A stretch of 64,000 nt of DNA from Mangifera indica (lineage: Eukaryota; Streptophyta; Magnoliopsida; Sapindales; Anacardiaceae), in NCBI RefSeq assembly GCF_011075055.1, contig NW_025401199.1:1-64000 (forward strand), given 5' to 3'. The translations under genes were made by a program, and so were the position numbers. A model generated the notes under the pieces. The model made no database searches and had not been told where the DNA came from. It saw nothing but the letters and a program-made list of their open reading frames with translations. Each line of letters begins with the position of its first letter. Positions within the stretch are counted from its first letter, which is position 1. Shown here piece by piece: positions 37,511 to 50,800 of the stretch.

Positions 37511-38460
37511 TCTTGGGAATCTAGGTACACATATAGATTACCACTAGTTGTGTGCGAAAGTGGCAATGTACGTGAAAACGATTGGGTTAGATATCCATGA
37601 CATACATCATACACTCAGCACCAAGGCATAAAGCCACTTAGTTCAGTTCAGCTTAAGTGTGCATGGTAAGGGATTATAACTTTCAAATATTTCCTCACAT
37701 GGTCATGGGATGCATCACATACATACTCATGATAAGGGTCATCCCATGATAGTTTAGACAACAGTTTTATGGCTTGCATATATGGTAAGAAAGGGACTAC
37801 AACCAAATTTTTCTATGTGACTAGAGTTTCTCAATTAACTAGCTTAATAGGTCATATGACATATGCGTAAGGCACGATAGACAGTGACATGCAAGGTATC
37901 TTATGCTTTCATTAGAGAATCAGATATATCGACTTTAGCTTAGGCCTTAATAACTTTTGTAGATGACTTATGTCAAGGCACAAGGTTGCTGAGTTGTGAC
38001 CACATCTAGATTCACAAACAGAATGTTAGGTTTATTAATCTTATGTATTATGTAGGGTGTTGAAAGGTCACTAACTTACTGAGTGTTTTGACCCATGCAT
38101 TCTTTTTTATTGTTTTGTAGGTTAGGGTGAGTAGTGAAACATGTGAAAGAGCCAACGGTCTAGCTAAGCAATTGCGTGAGGTGATAAGCAAAAACGTCAT
38201 TTCTAGATTTTTATATTGCTTTTGTATTTATGTTTGATTATGCACATTATCAATTTCTAAGTCATTTCTACACATATTAATAGTAATAATGTCATGACTT
38301 ATTTTATACATTTGAGGCATTTATTTAGATTTCACCATTTTGCACACTTGAGTATTTATTATCATGTACTAAATTCCATGTTTTTGAATAAATTAGTCAA
38401 ACGTACAGGTCTCTCTAAGTCATATTCCATGTATGGAAGTTTTCTACCAAGCTTAACTTT
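37511..38460 (+). mobile_element. 5' LTR of gypsy element 2, truncated at its 5' end
   Basis: Direct repeat of 42700-43630: both contain GTGTGAAAGTGGCAATATACGTGAAAACGAT-like text, CTTTCAAATATTTCCTCACA and GATTATGCACATTATCAATT. Only the last ~950 bp of the ~2.1-kb LTR remain. Confidence 0.75.
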
Positions 38461-41400
38461 TTAGCTAAGTATGCTCTAAGAGTAGCCAGTTCAAACAGGG
38501 CAAATTGAAGGTTTTCCTTGGATGACTTAGTTCGGATACTACTAAAGACATTATGATAGGAGATAATCCTCTTAAATCTTTATTAGAGGCTCTATACATA
38601 GCATTGAGGTTAAACGCCATGAAACAGAGGATAACCTGAGAAAAAGGCACTAGACCAGCCTATGCCAATAGTTTCATCCCAGAAATAGGGTTAGATGATT
38701 ACAGTAGCAATTGAGGCGTGATAATCCTCTTACTTACCATAGATATGGGCAGAGACATGCCATGAGTGTCTAGCTAGTTAGAGAGTATGTTATAAGTGCA
38801 AACAGTCTAACCACTTTGCTATAAAGTATATAGCCATATCAACACTAGCCTTAGTAATGCATATAGCTAAGGAAGGATTGGCCCAAGTGTATGCAAACAC
38901 TCAAACCCAAGTCATGGCCATCCCAGTAGTAGTTACGGGTTAATTGATCTTTCATTTAATCCTTTGTATGCATTAATTGACTCTAATATTATACATTGTT
39001 TTATTATTAGTGGCATAGTGAAAAAATTAGTGTTAGAGCTCACAGTAGTCTTATAGATTAATATAAAGATGTCGGTTAGAGATAGGGTTCATAGCAACCG
39101 TATGTTGATTAGAGAGACAATATCTCTAAGAGATCGAGAGATGGTTATAGACCTAATAGTGATGGACATGCCAAATTTTGATGTAATATTTGGCATGAAT
39201 TTCTTGAGTAAACATAGGGTAGAGATAGATTATAGAAAGAAAAAGGTTTGATTTAGCCTAGATAATGGAAAACAATTTACTTGGATGTCAAGTTTTCTAA
39301 ATAGGAGTTCTAGCTAGACTAAATGGTTTTTCTTGGACACGTGGTCTCAGTAGATGGTATCTTAGTATACCTTAGTAAAGTAAAGGTTGTATTAAAGTGG
39401 TAGAGACCCAAGATAGCTAAAGAGATAAAGAGTTTTCTTAGGTTGGCAAGTTACTATAGGCAGTTTGTTAAGGGTTTTGCCAAGTTAGTCTAGTCATTCA
39501 CAAAGTTAACTCGTAAAGATATTCCTTTCAAATGCCTATAAGTAGAGTTCTCATGAATTGAAGTAGAGGTCGACATTAACTTCCATTTTAGCTTTGCCAA
39601 CAGAGGGCGAAAAATATGATCTCTTTACAGATGCCTCATATCAAGGTTTAAGAGCAGTTTTAATGCAAAGACAAAGTGATAACATATACCTTCCGCTAGT
39701 TGAAGTACTATAAGACTCGATATTCGACACATAACCTTGAGTTGGCAATTGTTGTGTTTGCTCTTAAGATATGACAAAATTATTTGTATAAGGTGAAAAG
39801 TAACATACACATTGATCACAAAAACCTCAAGTATTTCTTTACACAAAAGGAGCTCAAATACCACTAGGGTAAGGAAAAAGTGGTGGTTAGAGTCAGTGAA
39901 AAATTATAAGTATGGGATCAAATATCACCTGGGTAAGGCTAATATGGTTACAGATGCTCTGAAAAGGAAAGTAATTTTTATGACATATTACTGCTCACCG
40001 AGAGTTGTAATAGAAGTTGGTGAGAGAGTAGATTAAGGTAATTATGAGGTAGTTGGCTGGCCTTTAGATCTAGTCAACCCTTTTAGATGAGATTCATGTA
40101 GGATAGGTTTCAGATGATTAGGGTGTTCAAGTGAAGCATAAAGTCGTTGAGGGTATTGAGGTATATTTCAATATAGTAGAGGATATCTTGAGATTCAGAG
40201 GTTGAGTGTTTGTTCTCTAAGATCAAAGTTTAAAGGATAAGATCCTTACAAAGGTGTATAATTCCTTTTATACTGCCCAACTTGAAAGTGTAATGATATA
40301 TCAAGTTTTGAGGAGATTTTTCTACTGGTTAGATATGAAGAAGGATATAACAAATTTTATGGTTAAGTGTCTAGTGTGTTAGCAAGTTAAGGTTAAACAC
40401 CAAAGACTATTGAGATTTCTGCAGCCTCTTAGAATGCCAAAGTGAAAATGGGAACATTTCTCGATAGATTTCATGGTCAAATTGTCAAGGGTCAAAAGAG
40501 GATACAATATCTTATGGGTTATAGTCAATCGATTAACTAAGTTGGCATATTTCATTGTAGTTAAAGATCCCATGAGTACAAATCAGTTGAGTTAGATCTA
40601 TGTTAGGATATAGTCAGGCTTCATGGGGTTTGCAGGATGATAGTTTCAAATCGAGACACTAGGTTCATTTTGGCTTTTTAATAGAGTATACAGAGGTCTT
40701 TGCGTACAAGGTTAACTTTCAATACAACTTATCATCTCTAGATAGGTGGTCAGACTGAGAAAGTTAACTAGGTGATCGAGAATATGTTACTGGCTTATTG
40801 TTTGGATAAACATGTTATCATTAATGGAGTTCACATATAATAACAATTATAAGACAACTATCAAGATGGCTCCGTGTGAGGCTTTATATGGCAGAAAATG
40901 TAGATTACCATTGCTTTAGGATGAGATAGGAAAGAGAGATAGCCTGACTCAATCATTGAGACAACAAATGACCTAAAAGATGATTGAGGATGTTAGATTG
41001 ATAAAAGAAAGGATAAGACAAGCTCAAAAGCATCAGAAGAGTTGTTCAGACCAGAGGAGACGTGATCTCAAGTTTAATGTGGGTGATATAGTGTTTGTTA
41101 GAGTAACCCTTTATAAGTATGTTATGAGATTCGACAAGAAAGATAACTTAGCTTCAAGATTTGTAGGGTCATTTGAGGTATTAAAACATATCGGTAAGGT
41201 TGCCTACTAACTTGCGTTACCAGTAAGCATAGATCGCATTTATAATGTGTTTTATGTCTCATTGTTGTGCAAATATATAGGGGACCTGACCCATGTGCTC
41301 AGAGTTAAGGAAGTCAAGTTTAAGGATAATTTGGCATATGAGCACCTAGTTCAGATTTTAGATCGATAAGTCAAAGAGCTCTAACGTAGGCAGATTCCCT

Positions 41401-41529
41401 TAGTCAAGGTTTGGTTGAGGAATCATTAGATTGAGCAGGCCACATAAAAGGTCGATAGTACATTAGATAGTAGTTCCCATAGCTATTTGAGTGAATTTTG
41501 AGGATGAAATTCATATAAAATTGGAGGAT
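38461..41529 (+). pseudogene. Gypsy element 2 (Tekay/Del-like chromovirus), internal region
   Basis: Most of gag is missing; a C-terminal part (NPLKSLLEALYIALRLNA, ~38560-38625) and a damaged zinc knuckle (CYKCKQSNHFAIKY, last Cys replaced) remain. Retropepsin at 38965-39251 has ALIDSNIIHCF where a DSGA triad is expected, then FDVIFGMNFLSKHRVEIDYR. Sequence then jumps to the RT C-terminus near 39320-39550 (EIKSFLRLASYYRQFVKGF), so the RT palm with its catalytic aspartates is deleted. RNase H shows LFTDASYQGL (39610-39640) and GKANMVTDAL. Integrase spans 40210-41210 with a LKHIGKVAY end in ORF 40980-41210. The tail to 41490 reads LVQILDR...VKVWLRNH, the Tekay/Del C-terminal pattern. Dead by many stops. 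Confidence 0.85.
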
Positions 41530-43645
41530 TCTAACACTCACAGGTAAGCCCAAAGGTATTCTAGTCTTTTCCCTTATTTTAATTGAGTTAAAAAATGTTT
41601 ATCAAAAGGATGCACACTTGTGTGTGGGAGCAAACATGGTTGTACATTGTTAGCAAGATTTAAATTTCAGATGAGATCATGATCACGGTAAAATCGAATG
41701 AATTCCATAGTTATGCAACATGATACACACTCATGTGTCACATCCAAAAGGCAAAATAAAATATGTGTTAACCTAATTTTTATGATATTCTTTACGCATC
41801 CAGTCACTTACTAGAGAGAAAGAAAGAGAAGAAATTCTTGGTCTCTAAAGGAAGTTGCTGATCATCGAAATCTCTTATAGTAACGTGAAGATCGCTTGTA
41901 CATCAAAAGTCAAGTAAATAGGGTGGCTTTTCAATTGTTTATCTTATAAAACCTGGTTGTTCAATGGTTTGTTGAGATGTTGAATATGTTTTGATGCCTG
42001 TTACCATATTTTAATGTGTGATATCTTTTAGTTATCCAAATATTTGGTTATGTATTTATGAACATGAAGATTGAATGTGAAATGGATGAATTAGAGCATT
42101 AAATAGGGTATGCTAGTATAGGAGTATATATATATGTGTTTCTTTTGGCAATTTTATGGATCATATATATGAACATATGTGGTTGATTATTGTGTGAGAA
42201 TCGATCATTATGAATTTGAGATGAATGCAATAGATATTGTTAACGATTTAAGGATTAATGTTTAATGGTATTTATATGTTCACAAATGTGACAAGTTGAT
42301 TTAGGGTGCTTAGAAACATACATGTATGTATAGCCACATACATGTTCGTGTGTCTTTAGTTCCAATAAGAAATTTTGTATTTCGCGCATTCATTTTAAGG
42401 AAAGGTATACATGATCATGTGATATGGGATACACACCCATGTGTGACTTTCAAAAAATGGACTCCGCACTTAAATATATGAACACAAGAATGCACCTTAG
42501 GTACACTCCCATATAGGCAGTAAAAGACTATTTTACCCTTAGTTCAAGTGTAAGGAAAGGGAAAAAAGAAGTAAAGAAAAGAATAAAAATCTTAGCAAGA
42601 AAAACAAGGTGGTTAGAAATAGAAGATGTGCTTGACTATGTGGAAGATGACACAAGACCATGATCAAGTTGAATTTGGGTCAAAAATTGGAAAGGTTAAG
42701 AAAAGTGATACACATCTAAATAGCCACCAACTATGTGTGAAAGTGGCAATATACGTGAAAACGATAGAGTTGGATACCTATGAGATGCATCATGCACTCG
42801 ACGCCAAGACACATTGTCACTCAATCTAGTTCAACTCAGATGCGTATGGTAGAAGATTGTGGCTTTCAAATATTTCCTCACATAGTCAATGGGATGCATC
42901 ACATATGTACTTGTGGTAAAGGTCATCCCAGGATAGTTTAAACAATAGTTCTATGATTAGCGTATGTGCTAAAAGAGGGACTGTGATCAAATTTTTTCAT
43001 GTGACCAAGGTGTCCCAGTTAGCTAGCCCAATAGGTTGTACGACATGTATACAAGACACAATAGACAATGACATGTAAGGTGTCTTACGCTTTCACTAAG
43101 ACATCATATATGCCAACTTCAGTTTAGGTTTTAGTAACCTTTGTGGATGACCTATGTCAGGGCACAAGGAGGTTGAGTTGTGACTACATCCAGATTCACA
43201 AATGGAACACTAGATCTATCAACCTTATGTATTATGTAAGGTGTCGAGAAATCACCGACTTACTAAGTGTTTCATTCATGCATTCTTTTTTGTTATTTTG
43301 TAGGTAGAGGTGAGTAGCGGGACATGCGGGAAAGCTAGCAGTCCCCCTAAGCAGTTGCGTAAGGCGAAGGGCAAAAACATCATTTCCAAATTTTTATATT
43401 GCTTTTTTATTTATGTTTGATTATGCATATTATCAATTTTAAGTTATTTTCAGACACATCAATTGTAATAATGTTATGACTTATTTTATACATTTAAGAC
43501 ATTTATTCAAATTTCACCTTTTTGCATGTTTGAGTATTTATTATTATGCATTAAATTTCGTGTTTTTGAATTAAGTAGTCTAATCATACACATTTCTCTA
43601 GATCATATTCTATGTAAGGGTATGTATCTATAAAGAGGTGTTACA
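41530..43645 (+). mobile_element. 3' LTR of gypsy element 2 (about 2.1 kb)
   Basis: Starts TCTAACACTCACAGG and ends GAGGTGTTACA at 43645. Its start aligns with 62996 (TGTAACACCCACAGG) and its end with 32771. The last 950 bp repeat at 37511-38460. Note CACACTTGTGTG-type palindromes at about 41625 and 41710-41740. It is the most complete LTR of this family in the window. Confidence 0.75.
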
Positions 43646-44306
43646 TACTTTACATTGATAAATATCGTTTAACCCCACATTATAAAATATCCTTTCACCT
43701 CATGCATAGTCTAATATCTAATAACACTCATTGTGAAATATCATTTCAACCCCCATACATTGTCTAATATCTATAACATTTTGCATTGTTATCATTTCAC
43801 CCCTAAAATTATAATATCAAAATACTTCTTATATTTTTCTGACATTGCAAATTTTTGGTATAATTCTAGACAAGTATTTAAAACACCTCATAATTAATGG
43901 ATAAATAAAGTTTTAGTTTAAAATTTGTATAAATGTCTTGATATCATAAACTGATTTCCTTTAAATTGAACTCAAAAACACTAACTTATTTCCTTATCAA
44001 AATCACAATGTCATATGTTAAGTAAAATTGAAAATTTTCAATGTATTGACTCTTATATAAGGTTAGGATTTATGTAGAATGTATGAAGGGTAATTTTGGT
44101 ATTATTTAAAAGTATTCAGGTATTTTGACTTAAGTAGTTTAAATTTTGGTTATTGCATTTAAGTCATTCAAAAGTAGAATATTTTGCTTTAAGTTATGCA
44201 AAAGATGGTATTTTATTTAATTTCTCAAAATAAAAAATATCTGGATTTATGCTTGTAATTCAAACGTCACTCCTAAGGGAAAAAATTGTTAACATGTGTC
44301 AACGTA
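43646..44306. other. Intergenic between gypsy LTR and MITE
   Basis: AT-rich, without a gene. 43660-43800 has loosely repeated TAATATCTAATAACA...CATTTCA phrases. Nothing else is supported. Confidence 0.4.
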
Positions 44307-44629
44307 TCACAAGGGTTAGAGTTAGATTCGAACCGAACTAGCTCGAACTTAACTCGGTTGAGCTTGAAACGAGCCGGTCTTAATCGAACTCGATCGAGCT
44401 CAAGCTACTCGTCAGATTTTCTAATTAAAATTTTTGATACAAAATGACGTTTTTTTGATCAATATGTATTAAAATGACGTTGTTTTGAAAACGAAAAACG
44501 AATTGAATCGAATTCGAACCGACCTTAGTCGAGCTCGAACTTGAACTCGAGCCAACTATATATGAACTGAGTCGAGCTCGAGCTCGCTTAGCTTGAGCTC
44601 AACTCAGATCGAATCTAACCCTCACAAGG
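44307..44629. mobile_element. Non-autonomous hAT MITE with 8-bp target duplication
   Basis: Body 44315-44621 (307 bp). It is flanked by identical octamers TCACAAGG at 44307-44314 and 44622-44629, the target length of hAT elements. Terminal and subterminal sequence is inverted: GTTAGAGTTAGATTCGA at the left and, in reverse complement, GGGTTAGATTCGATC at the right, with GAGCTCGAGCTCG-rich arms. No coding sequence. It sits about 240 bp upstream of the Mic10 start. Confidence 0.85.
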
Positions 44630-44673
44630 GTAGTTAAAAATTAAAATTTTTATTACATTAATGCATTTTATAT

Positions 44674-44681
44674 TATAAATA
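44674..44681 (+). promoter_or_regulatory. Candidate TATA box of the Mic10 gene
   Basis: TATAAATA about 190 bp before the Mic10 ATG. The sequence between (44690-44862) is GC-richer and purine-rich, as for a 5' UTR. It begins only about 45 bp after the hAT MITE's target duplication. Confidence 0.4.
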
Positions 44682-44862
44682 TATCGAGGAAATAGGTGGG
44701 GCACTACAGATACAAAACTCAACCCAATGGGCCGGGGCCGAACAGTTTTTTTTCTGAATAGGGAAAACACACCCAGGACGTAGTGGAAGGAGCTAAGAAG
44801 GCCGAAGAAAACCCTGGGTACCAGAAGAGCGATCAAAATCGAAAAGCTAAAATTGAAAAGGA

Positions 44863-47800
44863 ATGGGCGAAGAGACCAGCAAGGATATCGTGCCTCCAAA
44901 GTACGATGTTAATGCTAAATGGGATGCCTGTATCGATCTCACTGTTCGTCGCTGCGTTTACTCTTCCCTCGCCGGAGCTTTCACTGGTCTCCTTTTCTTC
45001 CGTCAGTCTCTTCTCTTTCATTTCGATTCTTTATTTTCATTCATTTAATTGAGGTTTGTAAATTACTAAATAACATGAACCAATTTTTTTCCCTCAAAAA
45101 TGACACACGTTTGATTGGTTTTCACTGCCTTCCAATTTTGTTGTATTGTAAGAAAAAATAATAATTATAATAATAAAACAAATACAAGGTCAGCAACTTG
45201 CTCAATTCGTATAGGTGCTTTCTTTTTTAATCTTCTTTGACCCTGAATTTCCCGTTGTCTGCATATTCAATTTCTACATTTTACAGTCATCTTATGAAAT
45301 AATAGTAAGCTTAATGCACCATAAAATATGTGTTCATTAATATTGTTTTGTAGGTAATATCTATCTTCTTTTTTTTTTTTGTTTGATTCCAGCTGCCATT
45401 TGCAAACAATCTATTTATTGCAGTTTCTGAAATTGTGACGTTGAATCAAAAGAATTTGAAATTTATGACAAGGTTTTCCTAGCTTTTAATTTACTGGATA
45501 CCTTGGCGCTGGCATTGGAAAAAAATATTTTAAGTTTTTTGCTGGTTTTAAGTGGGTAGTTTTGCTTTCCCCAAATTAATAAATTTTGAATGATTCATGG
45601 GTTTATACCAGGTAGTCCATTGACGCGCTGGGCATCTGTAGCTTTTGGCGCTGGAGTAGGCATTGGATCTGCATACACAGACTGTTCTCGTCTTTTTGAT
45701 GGGTCTCCTGCGAAATTGGCATCTCCTAAGCTTTCAAAAACTCCAGCTCCTCAGGTTGGTCTTACCATTACATGTTTGTATGTTTTTCTATGTCTGTGTA
45801 GACGATGTGTTATGAGTTTGTTCTCCATGTAGATTTTATTTTTACGGGGCCGTTTGATTTTAGGATTTAAAGATTACCTTGGTAATTTATCTTTTATTAC
45901 CTTGTTTAGTTTGTCAGCAATAAAATATTACAGTAATCTTCTATTACCAATGTTGATGTGGTAAATAATATAGATTGTAATCTGATTACCACTTTCACCT
46001 TAAGTATTAAAAAATTACTAAAGTAATTTTGATTTTATTATAATTATATGATTATTTATTAATTTTTTTAGACAAAAATAAATTTATTTTTAATTAATAT
46101 AACAAATAATATAAAAAAATATTTAAAAATAATTATATTCAAGGGCATTTAAGTATAATAATTTACTAGTATTTTGTTATTACTTTTAACCAAATACAAC
46201 AATTATTTATATTTATCAAACTTTATCAAATATAATAATTATTTATACCCAGTAATCTTCTAAGTAATCTATCTTCAAGTTAATTTTTCTATTTCGGTAA
46301 TAAAACATTACCCAAACCAAACCCCCCCATGAGTTATGTGTCTGCCTTCATTTGTTTCTCTGTCTCTCTCTCTCACACTCACTCATTGTTTGGAACAATG
46401 TCTGATAGTTGTAAATGTAGTCTTCATTGTTAGTAAACTTCTTGTGAGTGAGATAAATCTTTGCTTTATGAAATTATGCAATAATACTGGTTCTAAACAT
46501 GTATGATGGATGATCGTTTATTGACTTGGTCAAACATGTATCCTATCAAGAATTACATTGTACAAAGTTCCTACCCATGTTTCATATCTCCTCTTTCTTT
46601 AGTCTATGTGGTACTCTTGAATCCAATATTGATAGCAAGCTATGTAATTAATTGGTAGTGTGCAAGGTGGTTTTGCAAATTGGGGATTCACATTTTTGTT
46701 ATGCTAAAAAAGGGTTTGAGGTTTGAGATTTGATTCAGATGTCAAAAGATATATGTTGATAGCAAACGCTTAAAAGTTTTTTAAGTGAAAACTTGAGCAT
46801 TGAGTTGTAGAATATGATCAAGAAGGAAGTGCATGGTAAGAGAACTAAAATATAACATAAAGAGTTTAATTTTTCAATAATAAACTAGATAAGTTATACA
46901 ATTAATAAAGTTATCAATCTAAAAGTTCATGATGTTTACAATCTTTGGCATTCCTAAAATCAGAATGTTTCAAACTTTTAGATGATAAATTGAGATGAAA
47001 TCAAGTAAAATCAATCAAATATCTAATAAGCCAACATAGGGACAGTTGATGACATGGTGATCTTCCTCTTTTGTGGTCTATATTTAATTTAGTATTCTTT
47101 ATATTGTGTCTTTAATCTCTTTAGAATAACTTCCGAATCCACATAATTAGTTTCAACCGAAACAGTTTTCAGTGATTAGTTTCTTTAGATTTAGATACAT
47201 TTTTTGTTTCCCACATATTAATGACATATTCATTAGTAAAAAATTAAAAACCCAAGCCTATAAATGTTTCCAATGTCTCTTCCTTGCCAATATCATCTTC
47301 TTCTGAATTCTTTTCTGCCTTCCCTCTCCCTTCCTTCATACTTCTATATCTTTTCTTCCCATCATAATTGGTTCGCCAATCCTGCCTTGCCACATCATCG
47401 CTTCTGAACATTCTTCTGGTTCTCTACTTTTGCTGTAATCCTGCTACTGTTCCTACAAGTTGATCTATTGTCCCTGCAAGTTGATCTACTATCTCTTCCT
47501 TGTCAATTGTTTCTTGCAACTAGGGCTGAATTGGAAACGAGCTTGTTCGGGCTTGTACAAGCTTGAGCCTGAGCCGAGCTTGTCTTAAACGAGCCCGAAT
47601 ACGAACACGAGCTTAGATTTTAAGTGAAAAACAAACACGAGTCCGAACCCAAACACAAGTTGAAAGAGCCGAGCTTGGCTCGCAAGCTACTTGCTCAAAT
47701 GGAAAAAAATTTTAACTTGGAACAAACGCCACCATTTGTTCCCTAAAATACGAGCCTGAAGCCAAGTTGTCGAGCTCGAAATGTGAGCCCAAAGCTAATT

Positions 47801-50800
47801 AAAGTGAACCCTAGCTCAAACACACAAACCCTAGCTAAGTGCGAGTCGATTCCGAATACTAAAATTATGAAATAAGCCAAACACAAACATATGTTTAGTG
47901 AGCTCGGTGAGCCCGAACCCAAACCCAAACCCAAACCCAAGCTTGGGCTCACAAAAAACAAGCCGAAAACAAGTCAGGCCCTGTTCGGGCTTGGCTCGGC
48001 TTGTATCTAGCCCTACTTGCAGCTTACCCTTTGTATCCTGTGATTCCCTCCAAGTATCATCGCTCCAACTCTCTTCTTCCCTTTCTTCCTTGTATAAACT
48101 TTGCCCCTAATATTACCCCGCCCATCCAAAGGCACCTTGCCTCCAAGGTGCAATTGAGGAAATAGCCTTTTGATATTCTCATATAATTCCCAAGAGCATT
48201 CAAAATCTAGAAGTTGTTGCCATTGAATTAGTAACTCAAGGTCCTCTTGAGGAGAATATTTGTACTCCAAGACAGTTTTGGGTTGCACAATCAACTCTTC
48301 CTCTTCACTCAAGCTTGTTGGTAATGGTTGACTTCTTTGCAGGCCCTAACTGTTTTTTTAATTGAGAAATGTGAAACACCAGGTGTATTTTAGCTTATTC
48401 AAGAAGTTTCAATTTGTACGCCACTTACCTTATCCTTTCCATAATGGTAAAGGGACCGTAAAACCGAGGACTTAATTTTTCGTTTAGGCAAGACGCCAAC
48501 GAATGAAAGCGATACGACTGAAGCTTGCGATAAAGTCGGTCCCCTTTGTCGAATGTAACCTCCCTACAATGTTTATTCGCTTATTTCTTCATTTGTTCTT
48601 GTGCTTTGCATATTACTCTTAAGCGCATCCAACATCAAGTTTCTCTCTTTAATAACTATGCTAACCTCCTCTACTCTTGATGCTTCTTTAACCTACCTAA
48701 AAATTGGTGGAGGATTTCTCCTACATACTACCTTGAAGGGTGTCACTCCGATTGAACTAAGAAACAACATGTTATACCAATACTCTACCCAAACCAACCA
48801 TCTCGGCCAACTTTTAGGTTGCTCATTGCAAAAGCACCGAAGTTAGGTTTCGACGTTACGGTTTACCACTTTTGTTTGCCCATCCGTTTGGGGATAATAT
48901 GCAGAGTTGAATTTAAGGGTAGTGTCGACAACCCTAAATAACTCCCTTCAAAATTCACTCATGAAAACATGATCTCTGTTGGTTACAATCATTTGTGGGA
49001 AGCCATGAAGGTGAACAACCTCCCTAATGAAGACTTCAGCTACCTCCTTGGCTATAAAAGGATGTCTAAGTGTCATGAAGTGCCTGTATTTAGAGAGTGG
49101 ATTGATCACCACAAGAATGGAATCCATTCCCATCACTTTTGGCAATCCCAAAATAAAGTCCATTAATAAATCTTCCCAAATTCTTTCAAGCATTGGTAAC
49201 GGTTGTAACAATCCCGCAAGGGACATTGCTTCGTACTTCATGCATTGGCACACGTCGCATTCGACAACAAATTTTTTGATGTCACGTTTCATCCCTTCCC
49301 AATATAGGGTGGCAACAACCCACTTGTAAGTTCTATAAAAACCAGAATGCCTTCCATAAGAAGTGGAGTGAAATTCAGTCAAAAGAGATGAAATGAACCT
49401 AGACCCCTTCAGAATCACCAATCTACCCTTATATGACAAAATGCTTCCCCTAATGGAATACCTTGGATGTGCCATGGGATTACTCTGTAATTCTTGTTTA
49501 ATTTTCATCAGCTTCTCATCTTCATCAATTTCTCTCTGCAGTCCTTCATCTCCCACAATTGTGTTAGAGTATGCTTGTAATTTTTCTAGAAATTTTGGGT
49601 TACATGAGACCATTGATGGCTTTATTTTCACACCCTAGGCGGTATATAATTTTGAAATCGAATCCTTTTCATTTTAACAAGCCACTTTTATTGCGTATGG
49701 CTTAATACCCTTTGCTCAATCAAAAACCTTAAGCTCTGTTGATCGGTTCATATCTTGAAGTGCCTTATAAGAAGCTAGTGGCACCATTTCTAGAAAGCCA
49801 ATATGATAGCCATTAGTTCACGCTTGTGTATCGATTTACCCTGATTCCTTAGCGAAAGCACCTTAGGAAAGCGATAGGTCTCCTTTCTTGCATCAGTATT
49901 GCCCCTATACCCACTCTCGATGTATTTGTCTCAACTATGAATTCCTTGGTGAAATTGTGGATGGTCAACACTGGTAGTGTTATCATGGCAGATTTCAAGG
50001 CTTCAAGTTAGAGGTTCGACTATTTTTCCATACCTTCGTACAAATTTTCGGTAATACCCCGTCAACCCAAGGAACCTTTAAGCTCCTTGATATATCTCAG
50101 TGATGGCCAATTTTTCATGTCACTGACCTTGTGAGGATCGACTTTTACCCCACTTTTGGAGACAATGTGGCCTAAATACTCGATCTTATCTTGCGCAAAT
50201 ATGCACTTTTTCTGGTTCACCACTAGATGATTATCTAGCAACAAGTTCAACACCACCTGAAGATGCCATATATGATCTTTGAACTCCTTGTTGTAGATCA
50301 AAATATCATTGAAAAATACAAGCATGAACCTTCGCAAATATGGCTTGAAGATGGTGTTCATCAAATTCTGAAAAGTGGCAAGGGCACTAAAGGGACCAAA
50401 AGGCATTACTAAAAATTCATAATGGCCTTCATGTGTCTGGAAGACCGTCTTTTCTACATCTTCTTCTCGGACCTTGATTTGACAGTATTCAGATTTGAGA
50501 TCTAATTTACTGAATACAACAGCCCCACAAGTTCGTCAATAGTCAGCATTGGAAACTTATGCAGTACTATCACTTGATTCAGGGCATGATAATCTGCACA
50601 AAACCTCCATCCACTATCCTTTTTCTTGACCAAATTACAGGGCTCGCGAATGGGTTCACACTTGGACGTATTACCCCCACTATCATCATCTCTTGTACAA
50701 TCCATTTAATCTCATTTTTTTGAAAATATGGATATCTATAAGGTCTTAGGTTTGGAGGGTGAGCTCCATTTTTTAGGGTGATGGCGTGGTCTTGAATTCT

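Noticed and set aside
44833..45161. Alternative ORFs overlapping Mic10 exon 1
   Set aside because: Other-frame and antisense readings of the exon and its intron; only the 44863 frame continues into exon 2 with Mic10 motifs.
47898..47950. CCCAAA repeats resembling a telomere tract
   Set aside because: The unit is six bases without the plant CCCTAAA pattern, only about four copies, and lies inside the nested hAT MITE.
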